Source: JBBSNV01 sp964458605
GTDB taxonomy: Bacteria; Pseudomonadota; Alphaproteobacteria; Reyranellales; JAQSWP01
Reading direction: 5' to 3'
DNA: 64,000 nt
Assembly (NCBI GenBank): GCA_964458605.1
Contig: CAYWLS010000014.1
Location: 1-64,000 of the forward strand
The number at the start of each line of letters is the position of its first letter. Positions within the stretch are counted from its first letter, which is position 1. Positions 50,415 through 64,000 of the stretch are shown here, one piece after another. A program made the position numbers and the translations under genes. The notes below the pieces were generated by a model that was given only the letters and a program-made list of their open reading frames with translations, ran no database searches and was not told the origin of the DNA.

Positions 50415-53400
50415 ATGACCCTCCCCGAACTTTCGGTTCGCCGGCCGGTCTTCGCTACCGTGCTCAGCCTGGTGATCACCCTGGTGGGCCTGATCAGCTT
50501 CCAGCGCCTGACGGTGCGCGAATATCCCAATATCGACGAGCCGGTGGTCACGGTGCAGACCACCTATCGCGGCGCCTCGGCCGAGATCATCGAAAGCCAG
50601 ATCACCGTGCCGCTGGAGGATTCGCTGTCCGGCATCGACGGCATCGACATCCTGAGCTCGGTCAGCCGCGACGAAACCAGCCAGATCACGGTGCGCTTCC
50701 GCCTCGGTCGCGATCCGGATTCTGCCGCCGCCGAAGTGCGCGACCGCGTCGGGCGCGTGCGCAAGCAGCTGCCCGACGACATCGACGAGCCGGTGATCGC
50801 CAAGGTCGAGGCCGACGCCCAGCCGATCATCTATCTGGCTTTCTCCTCCGACAAGCATTCGCCGCTGGAGATCACCGACTACGCCGACCGCTTCGTCAAG
50901 GACCGGCTGCAGAACATCCCTGGCGTTTCCGAAGTGCGCATCTTCGGCGAGCGGCGCTATTCGATGCGCCTGTGGCTCGACCCGGTGCGGCTGGCGGCCT
51001 ACAAGATGACGCCGCAGGACATCGAGAACGCGCTGCGCGCCCAGAACGTGGAAATCCCCGCCGGCCGCATCGAGAGCCGCTTGCGCGAGTTCACGATCGT
51101 GGCCCAGACCGACCTGCGCTCGCCCGCCGAGTTCGAGAAGATCGTGCTGCGCAACGCCGAAGGCTACCTGGTGCGGCTGGGCGACGTCGGGCGGGCCGAG
51201 CTCGGCCCGGCTAATACCCGCTCGGTGGTGCGCTTCAACGGCAAGACCGCGGTCGCCATCGGCATCATCAAGCAGGCCACCGCCAATCCGCTCGACGTTT
51301 CCAAGGGCGTGCGCGAGGCCATGCCGCGCATCCTGGCCGAAGCGCCGCAAGGCATGTCGGTGGGCATCGCCTACGACACCTCGATCTTCATCCAGAAATC
51401 GATCAGCAACGTGTTCCACACCATCGGCGAGGCCATGCTGCTGGTGGTGCTGGTGATCTTCCTGTTCCTGCGCTCGGTGCGCGCCACGATCATCCCGCTG
51501 GTCACCATCCCGGTGTCGCTGATCGGCGCGTTCTCGATCATGCTGCTGTTCGGCTTCTCCATCAACACGCTGACCTTGCTGTCGATGGTGCTGGCGATCG
51601 GCCTGGTGGTGGACGATTCGATCGTCATGCTGGAGAACATCAGCCGCTACGTCGAACGGGGCATGAAGCCGTTCGAGGCGGCGCTGAAGGGCGCGCGCGA
51701 GATCGCCTTCGCCGTGATCGCGATGTCGATCACCCTGGCCGCAGTCTACGTGCCGGTGGCGTTCCAGACCGGCCGCACCGGCCGGCTGTTCGCCGAGTTC
51801 GCGCTGACCCTGGCCGGCGCCGTGCTGGTGTCGGGCTTCGCCGCGCTGACCCTGTCGCCGATGCTGTCGTCGCTCTTGCTGAAGCACCAGCAGCACGGCC
51901 TGATCTTCCGCGCCGGGGAGCGGGCGCTGGACGGGCTCAATGCCGGCTATCGCCGCGCGCTCGGCGCGGTGCTCAAGTTGCGCTGGGCGGTGGTGGTGCT
52001 GTGGTTCGCCATGGTCGGCGTGTTCGTGGCGCTGTTCGCCGGCATGCCGCAGGAGCTGTCGCCGGTCGAGGATCGCGGCGTGATCTACACGATCGCGTTC
52101 GCGCCCGAGGGCTCGACCATCGACTACACCTTCGCCAACGCCCAGAAGATCGAGGACTACCTGTTCGCGGTGCCGGAAGTGGAAACCGCCTTCTTCCAGT
52201 CCGGCTATCCGTTCGTCACCCGCGCCTCCTCCTTCGCCCGGCTGAAGGATTGGGACGAGCGAACCCGCTCCCAGCAGCAGATCGTGGCCGAGTTGCAGCC
52301 GCAGATCGCCTCGATCCCAGGCGTGGCCGGCTTCCCGAGCAATCCGCCGTCGCTGGGCCAGAGCGTGGTCGACCGCCCGGTGCAGTTCGTGCTGCAGACC
52401 TCGGGCACCTACCAGAACCTGGAAAAGGCGATGGACCAGCTGGTCGATGCGGCAGGCAGGAGCGGGCTGCTGCAGAACTTCGAGACCGACCTCAAGCTCA
52501 ACAAGCCGCAGATCCGCCTGGTGGTCGATCGCGACAAGGCAGCCGATCTGGGCGTGCCGATCGAGGCGATCGGCCGCACGCTCGAGACCATGATGGGCGG
52601 CCGTCAGGTCACGCGCTTCAAGCAGAACGGCAAGCAATACGACGTCATCGTCCAGATCGCCGACGTCGATCGCACCAACCCCGACGACCTGACCACGATC
52701 TTCGTCAAGAGCAACTCGGGGCAGATGATTCCGCTCTCCAACCTGGTGAAGTTCGCCGAGACGGTGGCGCCCCGCGAGCTCAATCACTTCAACAAGCTGC
52801 GCTCGGCCACGCTCAACGCCAACCTGACGGCAGGTCACTCGCTGGGCGAGGCGCTGCAGTTCCTGCAAGACCAGGTACGCAACCTTCCCTCCGGCACGAC
52901 CTACGACCTGGGCGGCCAGAGCCGCGAGTTCCGCACCGCCAGCGGCGGCTTCCTGACCTTGTTCGTGCTGGCGATGATCTTCATCTTCCTGGTGCTGGCG
53001 GCACAGTTCGAGAGCTTCATCGATCCGCTCATCATCATGCTGACGGTGCCGCTGGCCGCGGTGGGAGCCTTGCTGGCGCTGCGCCTGAACGACGGCACGA
53101 TCAACGTCTACAGCCAGATCGGCCTGGTCACCTTGGTCGGCCTGATCACCAAGCACGGCATCCTGATCGTCGAATTCTCCAACCAGCTGCGCGACCAGGG
53201 GGAAGGCAAACTGCAGGCGGTGGTCGAAGCGGCGGCGCTTCGTTTGCGACCCATTCTCATGACCACCGGCGCCATGGTGCTGGGCTCCATTCCGCTGGCC
53301 CTTGCCACGGGCGCCGGAGCGGAGAGCCGGCAGCAGATCGGCTGGGTGATCGTGGGCGGCCTGCTCTTCGGTACCCTGCTGACGCTGTTCGTGGTGCCCA

Positions 53401-53501
53401 GCGCCTATATGCTGCTGTCGGGCAGTCGCGAACGCCATGCCCGTAGCGCCAAGGCGGCCGCGTCGACGGCTGCAGGCGGCCATGGGCCAAGGCAAAGCTG
53501 A
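50415..53501 (+). CDS. RND-family efflux permease
   Basis: This is a proton-driven inner-membrane exporter of 1028 residues with the 12-helix RND layout. The N-terminus LPELSVRRPVFATVLSLVI, the proton-relay aspartates in helix 4 (GLVVDDSIVMLENI), and the second-half QIGLVTLVGLITKHGILIVEF are diagnostic. It is 12 bp after the adaptor. No outer-membrane channel gene is in the operon, so it probably uses a shared TolC-like protein. Substrates cannot be predicted. Confidence 0.94.
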   Translation: MTLPELSVRRPVFATVLSLVITLVGLISFQRLTVREYPNIDEPVVTVQTTYRGASAEIIESQITVPLEDSLSGIDGIDILSSVSRDETSQITVRFRLGRDPDSAAAEVRDRVGRVRKQLPDDIDEPVIAKVEADAQPIIYLAFSSDKHSPLEITDYADRFVKDRLQNIPGVSEVRIFGERRYSMRLWLDPVRLAAYKMTPQDIENALRAQNVEIPAGRIESRLREFTIVAQTDLRSPAEFEKIVLRNAEGYLVRLGDVGRAELGPANTRSVVRFNGKTAVAIGIIKQATANPLDVSKGVREAMPRILAEAPQGMSVGIAYDTSIFIQKSISNVFHTIGEAMLLVVLVIFLFLRSVRATIIPLVTIPVSLIGAFSIMLLFGFSINTLTLLSMVLAIGLVVDDSIVMLENISRYVERGMKPFEAALKGAREIAFAVIAMSITLAAVYVPVAFQTGRTGRLFAEFALTLAGAVLVSGFAALTLSPMLSSLLLKHQQHGLIFRAGERALDGLNAGYRRALGAVLKLRWAVVVLWFAMVGVFVALFAGMPQELSPVEDRGVIYTIAFAPEGSTIDYTFANAQKIEDYLFAVPEVETAFFQSGYPFVTRASSFARLKDWDERTRSQQQIVAELQPQIASIPGVAGFPSNPPSLGQSVVDRPVQFVLQTSGTYQNLEKAMDQLVDAAGRSGLLQNFETDLKLNKPQIRLVVDRDKAADLGVPIEAIGRTLETMMGGRQVTRFKQNGKQYDVIVQIADVDRTNPDDLTTIFVKSNSGQMIPLSNLVKFAETVAPRELNHFNKLRSATLNANLTAGHSLGEALQFLQDQVRNLPSGTTYDLGGQSREFRTASGGFLTLFVLAMIFIFLVLAAQFESFIDPLIIMLTVPLAAVGALLALRLNDGTINVYSQIGLVTLVGLITKHGILIVEFSNQLRDQGEGKLQAVVEAAALRLRPILMTTGAMVLGSIPLALATGAGAESRQQIGWVIVGGLLFGTLLTLFVVPSAYMLLSGSRERHARSAKAAASTAAGGHGPRQS

Positions 53502-53811
53502 ACGGGACAAGGCAGCCGAGCAATAAAAATAGGCTCGAAAGCGGACAATTCGCCCCGGATTTGCGGGTCTCCGCGATGCACTTCCTGCTTCAATCACCGG
53601 CCGAACGCGCTATAAACGGACCGAGGGACAGATCCTGCCCGGCATGTTCGGGCGGGACTGGGGATGGTCAGTGCATCAACCGCCTGGCAACCGGTAGCGA
53701 AGGCCGGTGCGAGCGATCGTGTTTGGCCGCCTTTTTGCAATGTTCGCCGTGTAGGAAAGTGTCGCCGCCCCGGCGACGCTGGAGTGTGCGGCCGCATGTG
53801 GTTGAGGGCTT
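53502..53811 (+). promoter_or_regulatory. gltB leader: sigma-54-like promoter and hairpin
   Basis: This 310-bp gap holds no gene. TTGGCCGCCTTTTTGCAA (53723-53740) fits a sigma-54 promoter: GG at 53725-53726, ten bases, then GC at 53737-53738, matching TGGC-N7-TTGC. Transcription would start near 53750. A hairpin GTCGCC-GCCCC-GGCGAC follows at 53761-53777 in the leader. No clear NtrC site was found. The first 200 bases after the RND stop show nothing distinctive. Confidence 0.5.
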
Positions 53812-59875
<6,064 letters not shown>

Positions 59876-59890
59876 TCGAACGGGGCTGCC

Positions 59891-60496
59891 ATGGCCACGC
59901 CATCGCTCGAGTTCTGGTACGAGTTCGCCAGCACCTATTCCTATCTCGCCGCTTCGCGCATCGAAGCGCTGGCGGCGGCAAGGAACGTGACGGTGCAATG
60001 GCGCCCGTTCCTGCTGGGGCCGATCTTCGCCGCCCAGGGCTGGGCCACCTCGCCCTTCAACATCTTCGAGGCCAAGGGCCGCAACATGTGGCGCGACATG
60101 GAGCGCCAGACCGCGGCGTCCGGTCTGAAGCTGGTTCGGCCCAGCGCCTTTCCGCGCAACGGCCTGTTGCCCGCCCGCGTCGCCATGATCGGCGCATCGG
60201 AAGATTGGGGACCGACCTTCACCCGGGCGGTCTATCACGCCAATTTCGCCGAGGATCGCGACATCGCCGACGCGGCGGTGATCCATTCGATCCTGCGCGA
60301 GCTCGACCTGCCGGCCGACCAGATCCTGGAACGGGCCCAGGGTGCGGAGAACAAGGACGCGCTCAAGCAGCAGACCACGCGCGCCATCGAGCTGGGCCTG
60401 TTCGGCGCGCCGAGCTTCACGGTCGGCCACGAGCTGTTCTGGGGCAACGACCGGCTCGAGCAGGCGCTCGACTGGGCCGCCAGCCAACCCGCCTGA
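59891..60496 (+). CDS. 2-hydroxychromene-2-carboxylate isomerase-like DsbA-fold protein
   Basis: This 201-residue kappa-class GST/HCCA-isomerase fold protein has LEFWYEFASTYSYLAASRIE, where the Ser after FA replaces the DsbA cysteine, and the later FGAPSFTVGHELFWGNDRL motif. HCCA isomerase acts in naphthalene breakdown, but most genomic members have unknown substrates. It follows gltD by 15 bp. The stop codon lies in a 14-bp tandem duplication (60488-60515). Confidence 0.85.
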   Translation: MATPSLEFWYEFASTYSYLAASRIEALAAARNVTVQWRPFLLGPIFAAQGWATSPFNIFEAKGRNMWRDMERQTAASGLKLVRPSAFPRNGLLPARVAMIGASEDWGPTFTRAVYHANFAEDRDIADAAVIHSILRELDLPADQILERAQGAENKDALKQQTTRAIELGLFGAPSFTVGHELFWGNDRLEQALDWAASQPA

Positions 60497-60515
60497 GCCA
60501 TCCCGCCTGAGCCAT
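60488..60515. repeat. 14-bp tandem duplication over the HCCA-like stop codon
   Basis: CCCGCCTGAGCCAT is repeated exactly in tandem (60488-60501 and 60502-60515). The first copy carries the TGA stop of the HCCA-like gene; the second lies in the short gap to the convergent MFS gene. It looks like a recent replication-slippage event. Confidence 0.7.
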
Positions 60516-60530
60516 CCGAGAGCTGGCGAT

Positions 60531-61772
60531 CTAGCGCCGGCCGGCGCGGCGCGCCTCGAAGTAGAGCGGCACCGACGCCGACACCAGCGCCACGATCGAC
60601 AGGATCATCACCGCGGTGTAGCCGTGCGTCAGGTCGTGCACGGCCCCGCCCAGCCAGGCGCCCAGCGATCCGCCCAGCCCCATCGGCAGGGTCATGCTGC
60701 CGTAGATCCGCCCCAGATGGGGCCCGCGAAAGCGCAAGGTGGCGAGCGTCGAGATCATCGGGCCGCGCGAGCCCATGCTGATGCCGAACAGGACGACATA
60801 GGCGATCAGCAGCCAGTGGTCCTGCGGGCCGCCCAGCGCCAGCAGCGCGCCGACGCCGGCCATCGAGCAGCCATAGGAAGCCACCGCCGACACGCGCCGC
60901 CCGCCGCGATCGGCGAACCAGTTGAAGCCGATCATGCCGATCGGCATCAGCAGGCCGGCGAAGCCCGCCGCCGAGGCCGCCGCCAGCGGGGCGAAGCCGC
61001 GCTCGATCAGGTAGGCCACCACCTGCGGCGAGATCGAATAGATGCCGACCGAGGTCAGCGCGAAAGCGGCGGACAGGTTCCAGAAGGTTCCGGTGCGCAG
61101 CGCCGCCTTGAGATCGGGCGTCACCTCGCCCGGCCGGGTCGGCCAGCTCGGCCGATGCACCGCCGGATGGCCCGCCTCGATGATCTTCCACGGCAGGAAC
61201 AGCAGCGGCACGAACAGGGCAAGGACGAACAGCCCCAGCACCAGATAGGCGAAACGCCAGTCGTGCTGGCCCGTCAGCCATTGCGCCAGCGGCGTCATCA
61301 CCATCACGCCGACGCCGTTGGCCGAGTACGACACCGCCAGCGCCCGGCCCAGCCGGCGGTCGAACCAGCGGCCCAGCAGCGCCGCCTGCACCACGCTGCC
61401 CAGCGAGGCGCAGCCGATGCCGGCCAGCAACCCGTAGCCGGGATAGAACTGCCACACCGCATGCGCCAGCGAGGCGGCCAGGACGCCGAGGCCAAGCGAC
61501 GCCACGCCGGTCAGCACCAGCACGCGCGGGCCGAAGCGGTCGACCAGCAGGCCGACCAGCGGCCCGCCGAAGCCGATGCACAGCATGGTGACGGCGAAAA
61601 TGCCGGTGACGGCGGCGCGGTCGACGCCGAACTCCTGGCCGATCGGCAGCACGAACACGGAAAAGGCATCGGTGATGCCACGCGCGATCCCGCCCAGCAC
61701 GAAGCACAGCACGATCAGCAGCAGGCCAAGCCGGCCGTGCCGCCGCGCGATGCTGGCGTCTTGCTGGTCCAT
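60531..61772 (-). CDS. MFS transporter
   Basis: This 413-residue membrane protein has the 12-helix major facilitator pattern, including GGPLVGLLVDRFGPRVLVLTG between helices 2 and 3 and NWFADRGGRRVSAVA as the matching loop of the second half. It resembles oxalate/formate-antiporter-like and monocarboxylate-type MFS carriers. Its start is 12 bp after the acyl-CoA synthetase stop, so an organic acid is a fair guess for its substrate. Confidence 0.88.
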   Translation of the reverse strand: MDQQDASIARRHGRLGLLLIVLCFVLGGIARGITDAFSVFVLPIGQEFGVDRAAVTGIFAVTMLCIGFGGPLVGLLVDRFGPRVLVLTGVASLGLGVLAASLAHAVWQFYPGYGLLAGIGCASLGSVVQAALLGRWFDRRLGRALAVSYSANGVGVMVMTPLAQWLTGQHDWRFAYLVLGLFVLALFVPLLFLPWKIIEAGHPAVHRPSWPTRPGEVTPDLKAALRTGTFWNLSAAFALTSVGIYSISPQVVAYLIERGFAPLAAASAAGFAGLLMPIGMIGFNWFADRGGRRVSAVASYGCSMAGVGALLALGGPQDHWLLIAYVVLFGISMGSRGPMISTLATLRFRGPHLGRIYGSMTLPMGLGGSLGAWLGGAVHDLTHGYTAVMILSIVALVSASVPLYFEARRAGRR

Positions 61773-61784
61773 CGCCTTGTGCCG

Positions 61785-63326
61785 CTAGACGATCTTGCTC
61801 TGGCGATTGGCCCAATACTTGTCGCGCAGCAGGCGCTTGTAGAGCTTGCCGGTGGGGTGGCGCGGCAGTTCGGCCTGGAAATCGACGCTGCGCGGGCACT
61901 TGATGGGGGACAGGTTCTTGCGGCAGTAGGCGATCAGCTCCTCGGCCAGCGCCGGGCCCGCGTCTTTCGTGTCGGCCGGCTGCACCACCGCCTTGACCTC
62001 CTCGCCGAAATCCTCGTTGGGCACGCCGAACACCGCGACATCGGCCACCTTGGGATGGGTGATCAGCAGATCCTCGACCTCCTGCGGATAGATGTTCACG
62101 CCGCCGGAGATGATCATGTAGGCCTTGCGATCGGTCAGGTAGAGATAGCCCTCGGCGTCGACATAGCCGACATCGCCCAGGGTCGACCACCCTTTCTCGT
62201 TGAAGGCCTGGGCGGTCTTGTCCTTGTCGTTGTGGTAGGAGAACTCGCGGCCCTCGGCGAAGTAGATCGTTCCGGGCTCGCCGGTCGGCTGCTCGTTGCC
62301 GTCCTCGTCCAGGATCTTGATCTTGCCGATCAGCGCCTTGCCGACCGAGCCCTTGTGCTTCAGCCAGTCTTCCGAGTTGATCGAGGTGAAGCCATTGCCC
62401 TCGGTGCCGGCATAGTACTCCGACAGGATCGGCCCCCACCACTCGATCATCTGCTCCTTGACCTTGATGGGACACGGCGCGGCGGCATGGATGGCGCATT
62501 TCAGCGACGAGATGTCGTATCGGTCGCGCACTTCCTGGGGCAGCTTCAGCATGCGGATGAACATGGTCGGCACGAGCTGGCTGAGATTGGCGCGATATTT
62601 CTGCACCAGCCGCAGATACTCCTCCGGGTCGAAGTGCTCCATGATGATGCTGGTGCCGCCCAGCCGCATCACCGTCATGTTGAAGCGCAGCGGGGCGGCG
62701 TGATAGAGCGGCGCCGGCGACAGGTAGATGGTGTGCTCGCCGGTGTTGTAGAGCATCTTGTTCAGCACCAGCAGCGGATTGGGCGTGTCGATCGGCTCGT
62801 TGGCGAACGGCACCTTGACCCCCTTGGGCCGGCCGGTGGTGCCCGAGGAATAGAGCATGTCGTGGCCCGCCACCTGGTCGGCGATCGGCGTGGTCGGCAT
62901 CGCCGCGCGCGCCGCCTCGAACGACTCGTAGCCCGGCATGTCGCCGGCGATCGAATAGTAATGCTGCACATTGGCAAACTTGCCGGCCAGCTTGCCGGCC
63001 GCCGGCTCCAGCGCCTTGGCAGCGATGAACGCCTTGGCGCCGCAATCCTTGACGATGTAGTCTATCTCCGCCGCCGTCAGACGCGAGCTCATCGCCGTGT
63101 AGTAGAGGCCGCAGCGCTGCGCCGCCCAGCACACTTCGTAGAAGCGCGCATTGTTGTCGGAGAACAGCGCGATGTGATCGCCCGGCCTGAGCCCGATCGA
63201 GCGGAACAGATGCGCGCCCTGGTTCGATCGCGCCTCGAGCTGGCCGTAGGTGACCGTCTCGCCCGTCGAGGCCATGATATAGGCCGGCTTGTCGGGATGG
63301 GTGCGCGCGTGGATCGACGGATGCAT
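61785..63326 (-). CDS. AMP-dependent acyl-CoA synthetase
   Basis: This 513-residue ANL enzyme activates a carboxylic acid to its CoA ester. It has the P-loop LYSSGTTGRPKGVK, the A5-type motif YYAGTEGNGF, the hinge YLTDRKAYMIISGGVNIYP and the C-terminal catalytic Lys in HPTGKLYKRLL. The acid is unknown. The ribosome site GGAG (five bases before the ATG) lies inside one arm of a 17-bp palindrome next to the -10 element. Confidence 0.9.
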   Translation of the reverse strand: MHPSIHARTHPDKPAYIMASTGETVTYGQLEARSNQGAHLFRSIGLRPGDHIALFSDNNARFYEVCWAAQRCGLYYTAMSSRLTAAEIDYIVKDCGAKAFIAAKALEPAAGKLAGKFANVQHYYSIAGDMPGYESFEAARAAMPTTPIADQVAGHDMLYSSGTTGRPKGVKVPFANEPIDTPNPLLVLNKMLYNTGEHTIYLSPAPLYHAAPLRFNMTVMRLGGTSIIMEHFDPEEYLRLVQKYRANLSQLVPTMFIRMLKLPQEVRDRYDISSLKCAIHAAAPCPIKVKEQMIEWWGPILSEYYAGTEGNGFTSINSEDWLKHKGSVGKALIGKIKILDEDGNEQPTGEPGTIYFAEGREFSYHNDKDKTAQAFNEKGWSTLGDVGYVDAEGYLYLTDRKAYMIISGGVNIYPQEVEDLLITHPKVADVAVFGVPNEDFGEEVKAVVQPADTKDAGPALAEELIAYCRKNLSPIKCPRSVDFQAELPRHPTGKLYKRLLRDKYWANRQSKIV

Positions 63327-63332
63327 GGCAAC

Positions 63333-63355
63333 TCCAGGGTTACCCTGGATTTATA
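63333..63355 (-). promoter_or_regulatory. Acyl-CoA synthetase -10 element and palindromic operator
   Basis: On the synthetase strand TATAAA (63355-63350) is followed directly by a perfect 17-bp palindrome with arms TCCAGGG and CCCTGGA around a 3-bp spacer (63349-63333). A weak -35 (TTCGGC) lies 16 bp upstream of TATAAA. The palindrome covers the expected transcription start, and its last arm overlaps the GGAG ribosome site, so DNA binding or an mRNA hairpin could both control the gene. Confidence 0.55.
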
Positions 63356-63438
63356 GCGCAAAGCGCCGCCTGCCGAACCCCCTATCGGGCGAGCTATCTC
63401 CTTGAAACGATGCGCCGTTCCGCCCTGCGAAGCGCCTG

Positions 63439-63467
63439 TTGACCCGGAGGGCGGCTTGGGGTTTTAT
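63439..63467 (+). promoter_or_regulatory. tRNA-Leu promoter
   Basis: TTGACC (63439-63444), a 17-bp spacer and TTTTAT (63462-63467) form a good sigma-70-type promoter ending about 18 bases before the tRNA. Spacing is right for a start just upstream of the mature 5' end. Confidence 0.7.
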
Positions 63468-63484
63468 CCGCCGTCCAAACCCGT

Positions 63485-63571
63485 GCCCCAGTGGCGGAAT
63501 TGGTAGACGCGGCAGACTCAAAATCTGTTGTTGGCGACAACGTGCTGGTTCGAGTCCGGCCTGGGGCACCA
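63485..63571 (+). tRNA. tRNA-Leu (anticodon CAA)
   Basis: This 87-nt class II tRNA has acceptor arms GCCCCAG (63485-63491) and CTGGGGC (63561-63567), an A discriminator and an encoded CCA end. The anticodon loop CTCAAAA gives CAA, which reads UUG leucine codons. The long variable arm after the anticodon stem and the TTCGAGTCC T-loop are as expected for leucine tRNAs. Confidence 0.96.
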
Positions 63572-63674
63572 TCCTTTCCTTGTTCGATCGCGAGCTGACG
63601 GCTTGTCCGCGCCAGGCGATGCGCGGCCCCTATCCCGCCAGGCTGATCCGCCGCTTGCGCTCGATGCAGGCGGC

Positions 63675-64000
63675 TCAGGGAATCTCGTATACCGCCATCT
63701 TGTCGGCGATGCCGCGCAGCGCGCGATCCTGGACGCTGGGCGCGAGCCCGCCCGCCGCCAGCAGATCGGCGGCTTTGGCATGACCGACCACGCTGCCGGT
63801 CGCCAGTATGCTTTGCGAGTTGGCCAGGCCCTGCACGCGGGCGGCGATGTTCACCGTCGACCCGAAATAGTCCTGCCGCTCGTTCAGGGTGACGGCCAGG
63901 CACGGCCCCTCGTGGATGCCGATCTTCAGCAGCAGATCCTCTCCGCCGCGCGCCGCGTTGAGCTTGCGCATGGCCTCGCGCATGCGCAGCGCCGCCGCCA
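63675..64000 (-). CDS. Class III adenylate/guanylate cyclase, C-terminal part
   Basis: Only the last 108 or so residues are inside the window; the N-terminus lies beyond 64000. The segment LKIGIHEGPCLAVTLNERQDYFGSTVNIAARVQ is cut here in two parts: KIGIHEGPC, and DYFGSTVNIAARVQGLA, the catalytic Asn/Arg motif of class III nucleotide cyclases. Sensor domains, if any, are outside the window. It lies 103 bp after the tRNA on the other strand. Confidence 0.82.
   Translation of the reverse strand, partial: AAALRMREAMRKLNAARGGEDLLLKIGIHEGPCLAVTLNERQDYFGSTVNIAARVQGLANSQSILATGSVVGHAKAADLLAAGGLAPSVQDRALRGIADKMAVYEIP

Noticed and set aside
48363..53597. A leftward open frame of over 1700 codons antisense to the RND efflux genes
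   Set aside because: It is rich in His, Arg, Asp and Gln with no domain, and lies exactly opposite two clear RND genes. Only its last 192 codons (the YqaA-like gene) are real. Long antisense frames are expected in GC-rich coding DNA.

Overview
This window is GC-rich chromosomal DNA from a Gram-negative bacterium, most likely an alphaproteobacterium of the Rhodospirillales/Hyphomicrobiales type. The reasons are the argH - small lipoprotein - lysA - TIGR02302 gene order, an MJ0042 zinc-ribbon gene next to hpt and ftsEX, DUF1491, a COQ7-type ubiquinone hydroxylase, and a complete core of the ethylmalonyl-CoA pathway (ccr, mcd, ecm). I cannot fix genus or species from sequence alone. I see no prophage, transposase, CRISPR array or rRNA; there is one tRNA gene.

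Layout. Positions 1-4040: the start of prfC (RF3), a DUF1491 protein, a PNPOx-fold protein and the B12-dependent ribonucleotide reductase nrdJ. Positions 4250-8460: a leftward run pncA - plsC - ydcF-like - gmhB-like - ftsX - ftsE, most of it tightly packed with overlapping or near-touching start and stop codons. Positions 8690-17190: zinc-ribbon protein, hpt, TIGR02302, lysA, an LptM-like lipoprotein, argH, then a TlpA-like thioredoxin and a glycosyltransferase. Positions 17330-29850: a carbon-assimilation block with 3-hydroxybutyryl-CoA dehydrogenase, etfA/etfB, cob(I)alamin adenosyltransferase, methylsuccinyl-CoA dehydrogenase (mcd), crotonyl-CoA carboxylase/reductase (ccr) and ethylmalonyl-CoA mutase (ecm). 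Membrane, HAD, PAP2 and M48 peptidase genes are interspersed. Positions 29540-36920: AzlCD exporter, a thioesterase, a DUF4743 Nudix protein, a TTC38-like protein, two tandem amidases and a DUF5680 protein. Positions 36930-48950: a Rieske oxygenase with an unusual SDR partner, gluQRS, alkA, an esterase, an Old Yellow Enzyme homologue, two class C serine hydrolases flanking an HNH nuclease, a CMD protein, a class II aldolase, coq7, dsbB and a YqaA membrane protein. Positions 49200-64000: an RND efflux pair, gltB-gltD, an HCCA isomerase-like protein, an MFS transporter, an acyl-CoA synthetase, tRNA-Leu(CAA) and the end of a class III cyclase.

How the genes fit together. Hbd, Ccr, Ecm and Mcd are steps of the ethylmalonyl-CoA route, which lets isocitrate-lyase-negative bacteria grow on acetyl-CoA. 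Mcd passes electrons to ETF (etfBA), and Ecm needs the adenosylcobalamin made by the adenosyltransferase; NrdJ is a second B12 user. The most interesting non-coding signals sit around these genes. An identical 12-mer lies in the same orientation upstream of ccr and of ecm. A good intrinsic terminator lies between ccr and mcd. A strong promoter overlapped by a 17-bp palindrome precedes etfBA, and a second palindrome of the same 7-3-7 geometry lies on the promoter of the acyl-CoA synthetase. A sigma-54-like promoter precedes gltBD. Palindromic intergenic repeats mark several convergent gene junctions. I found no clear new multi-gene system. The best leads are the shared EMC-gene motif and the Rieske oxygenase paired with an SDR that lacks the usual catalytic residues.
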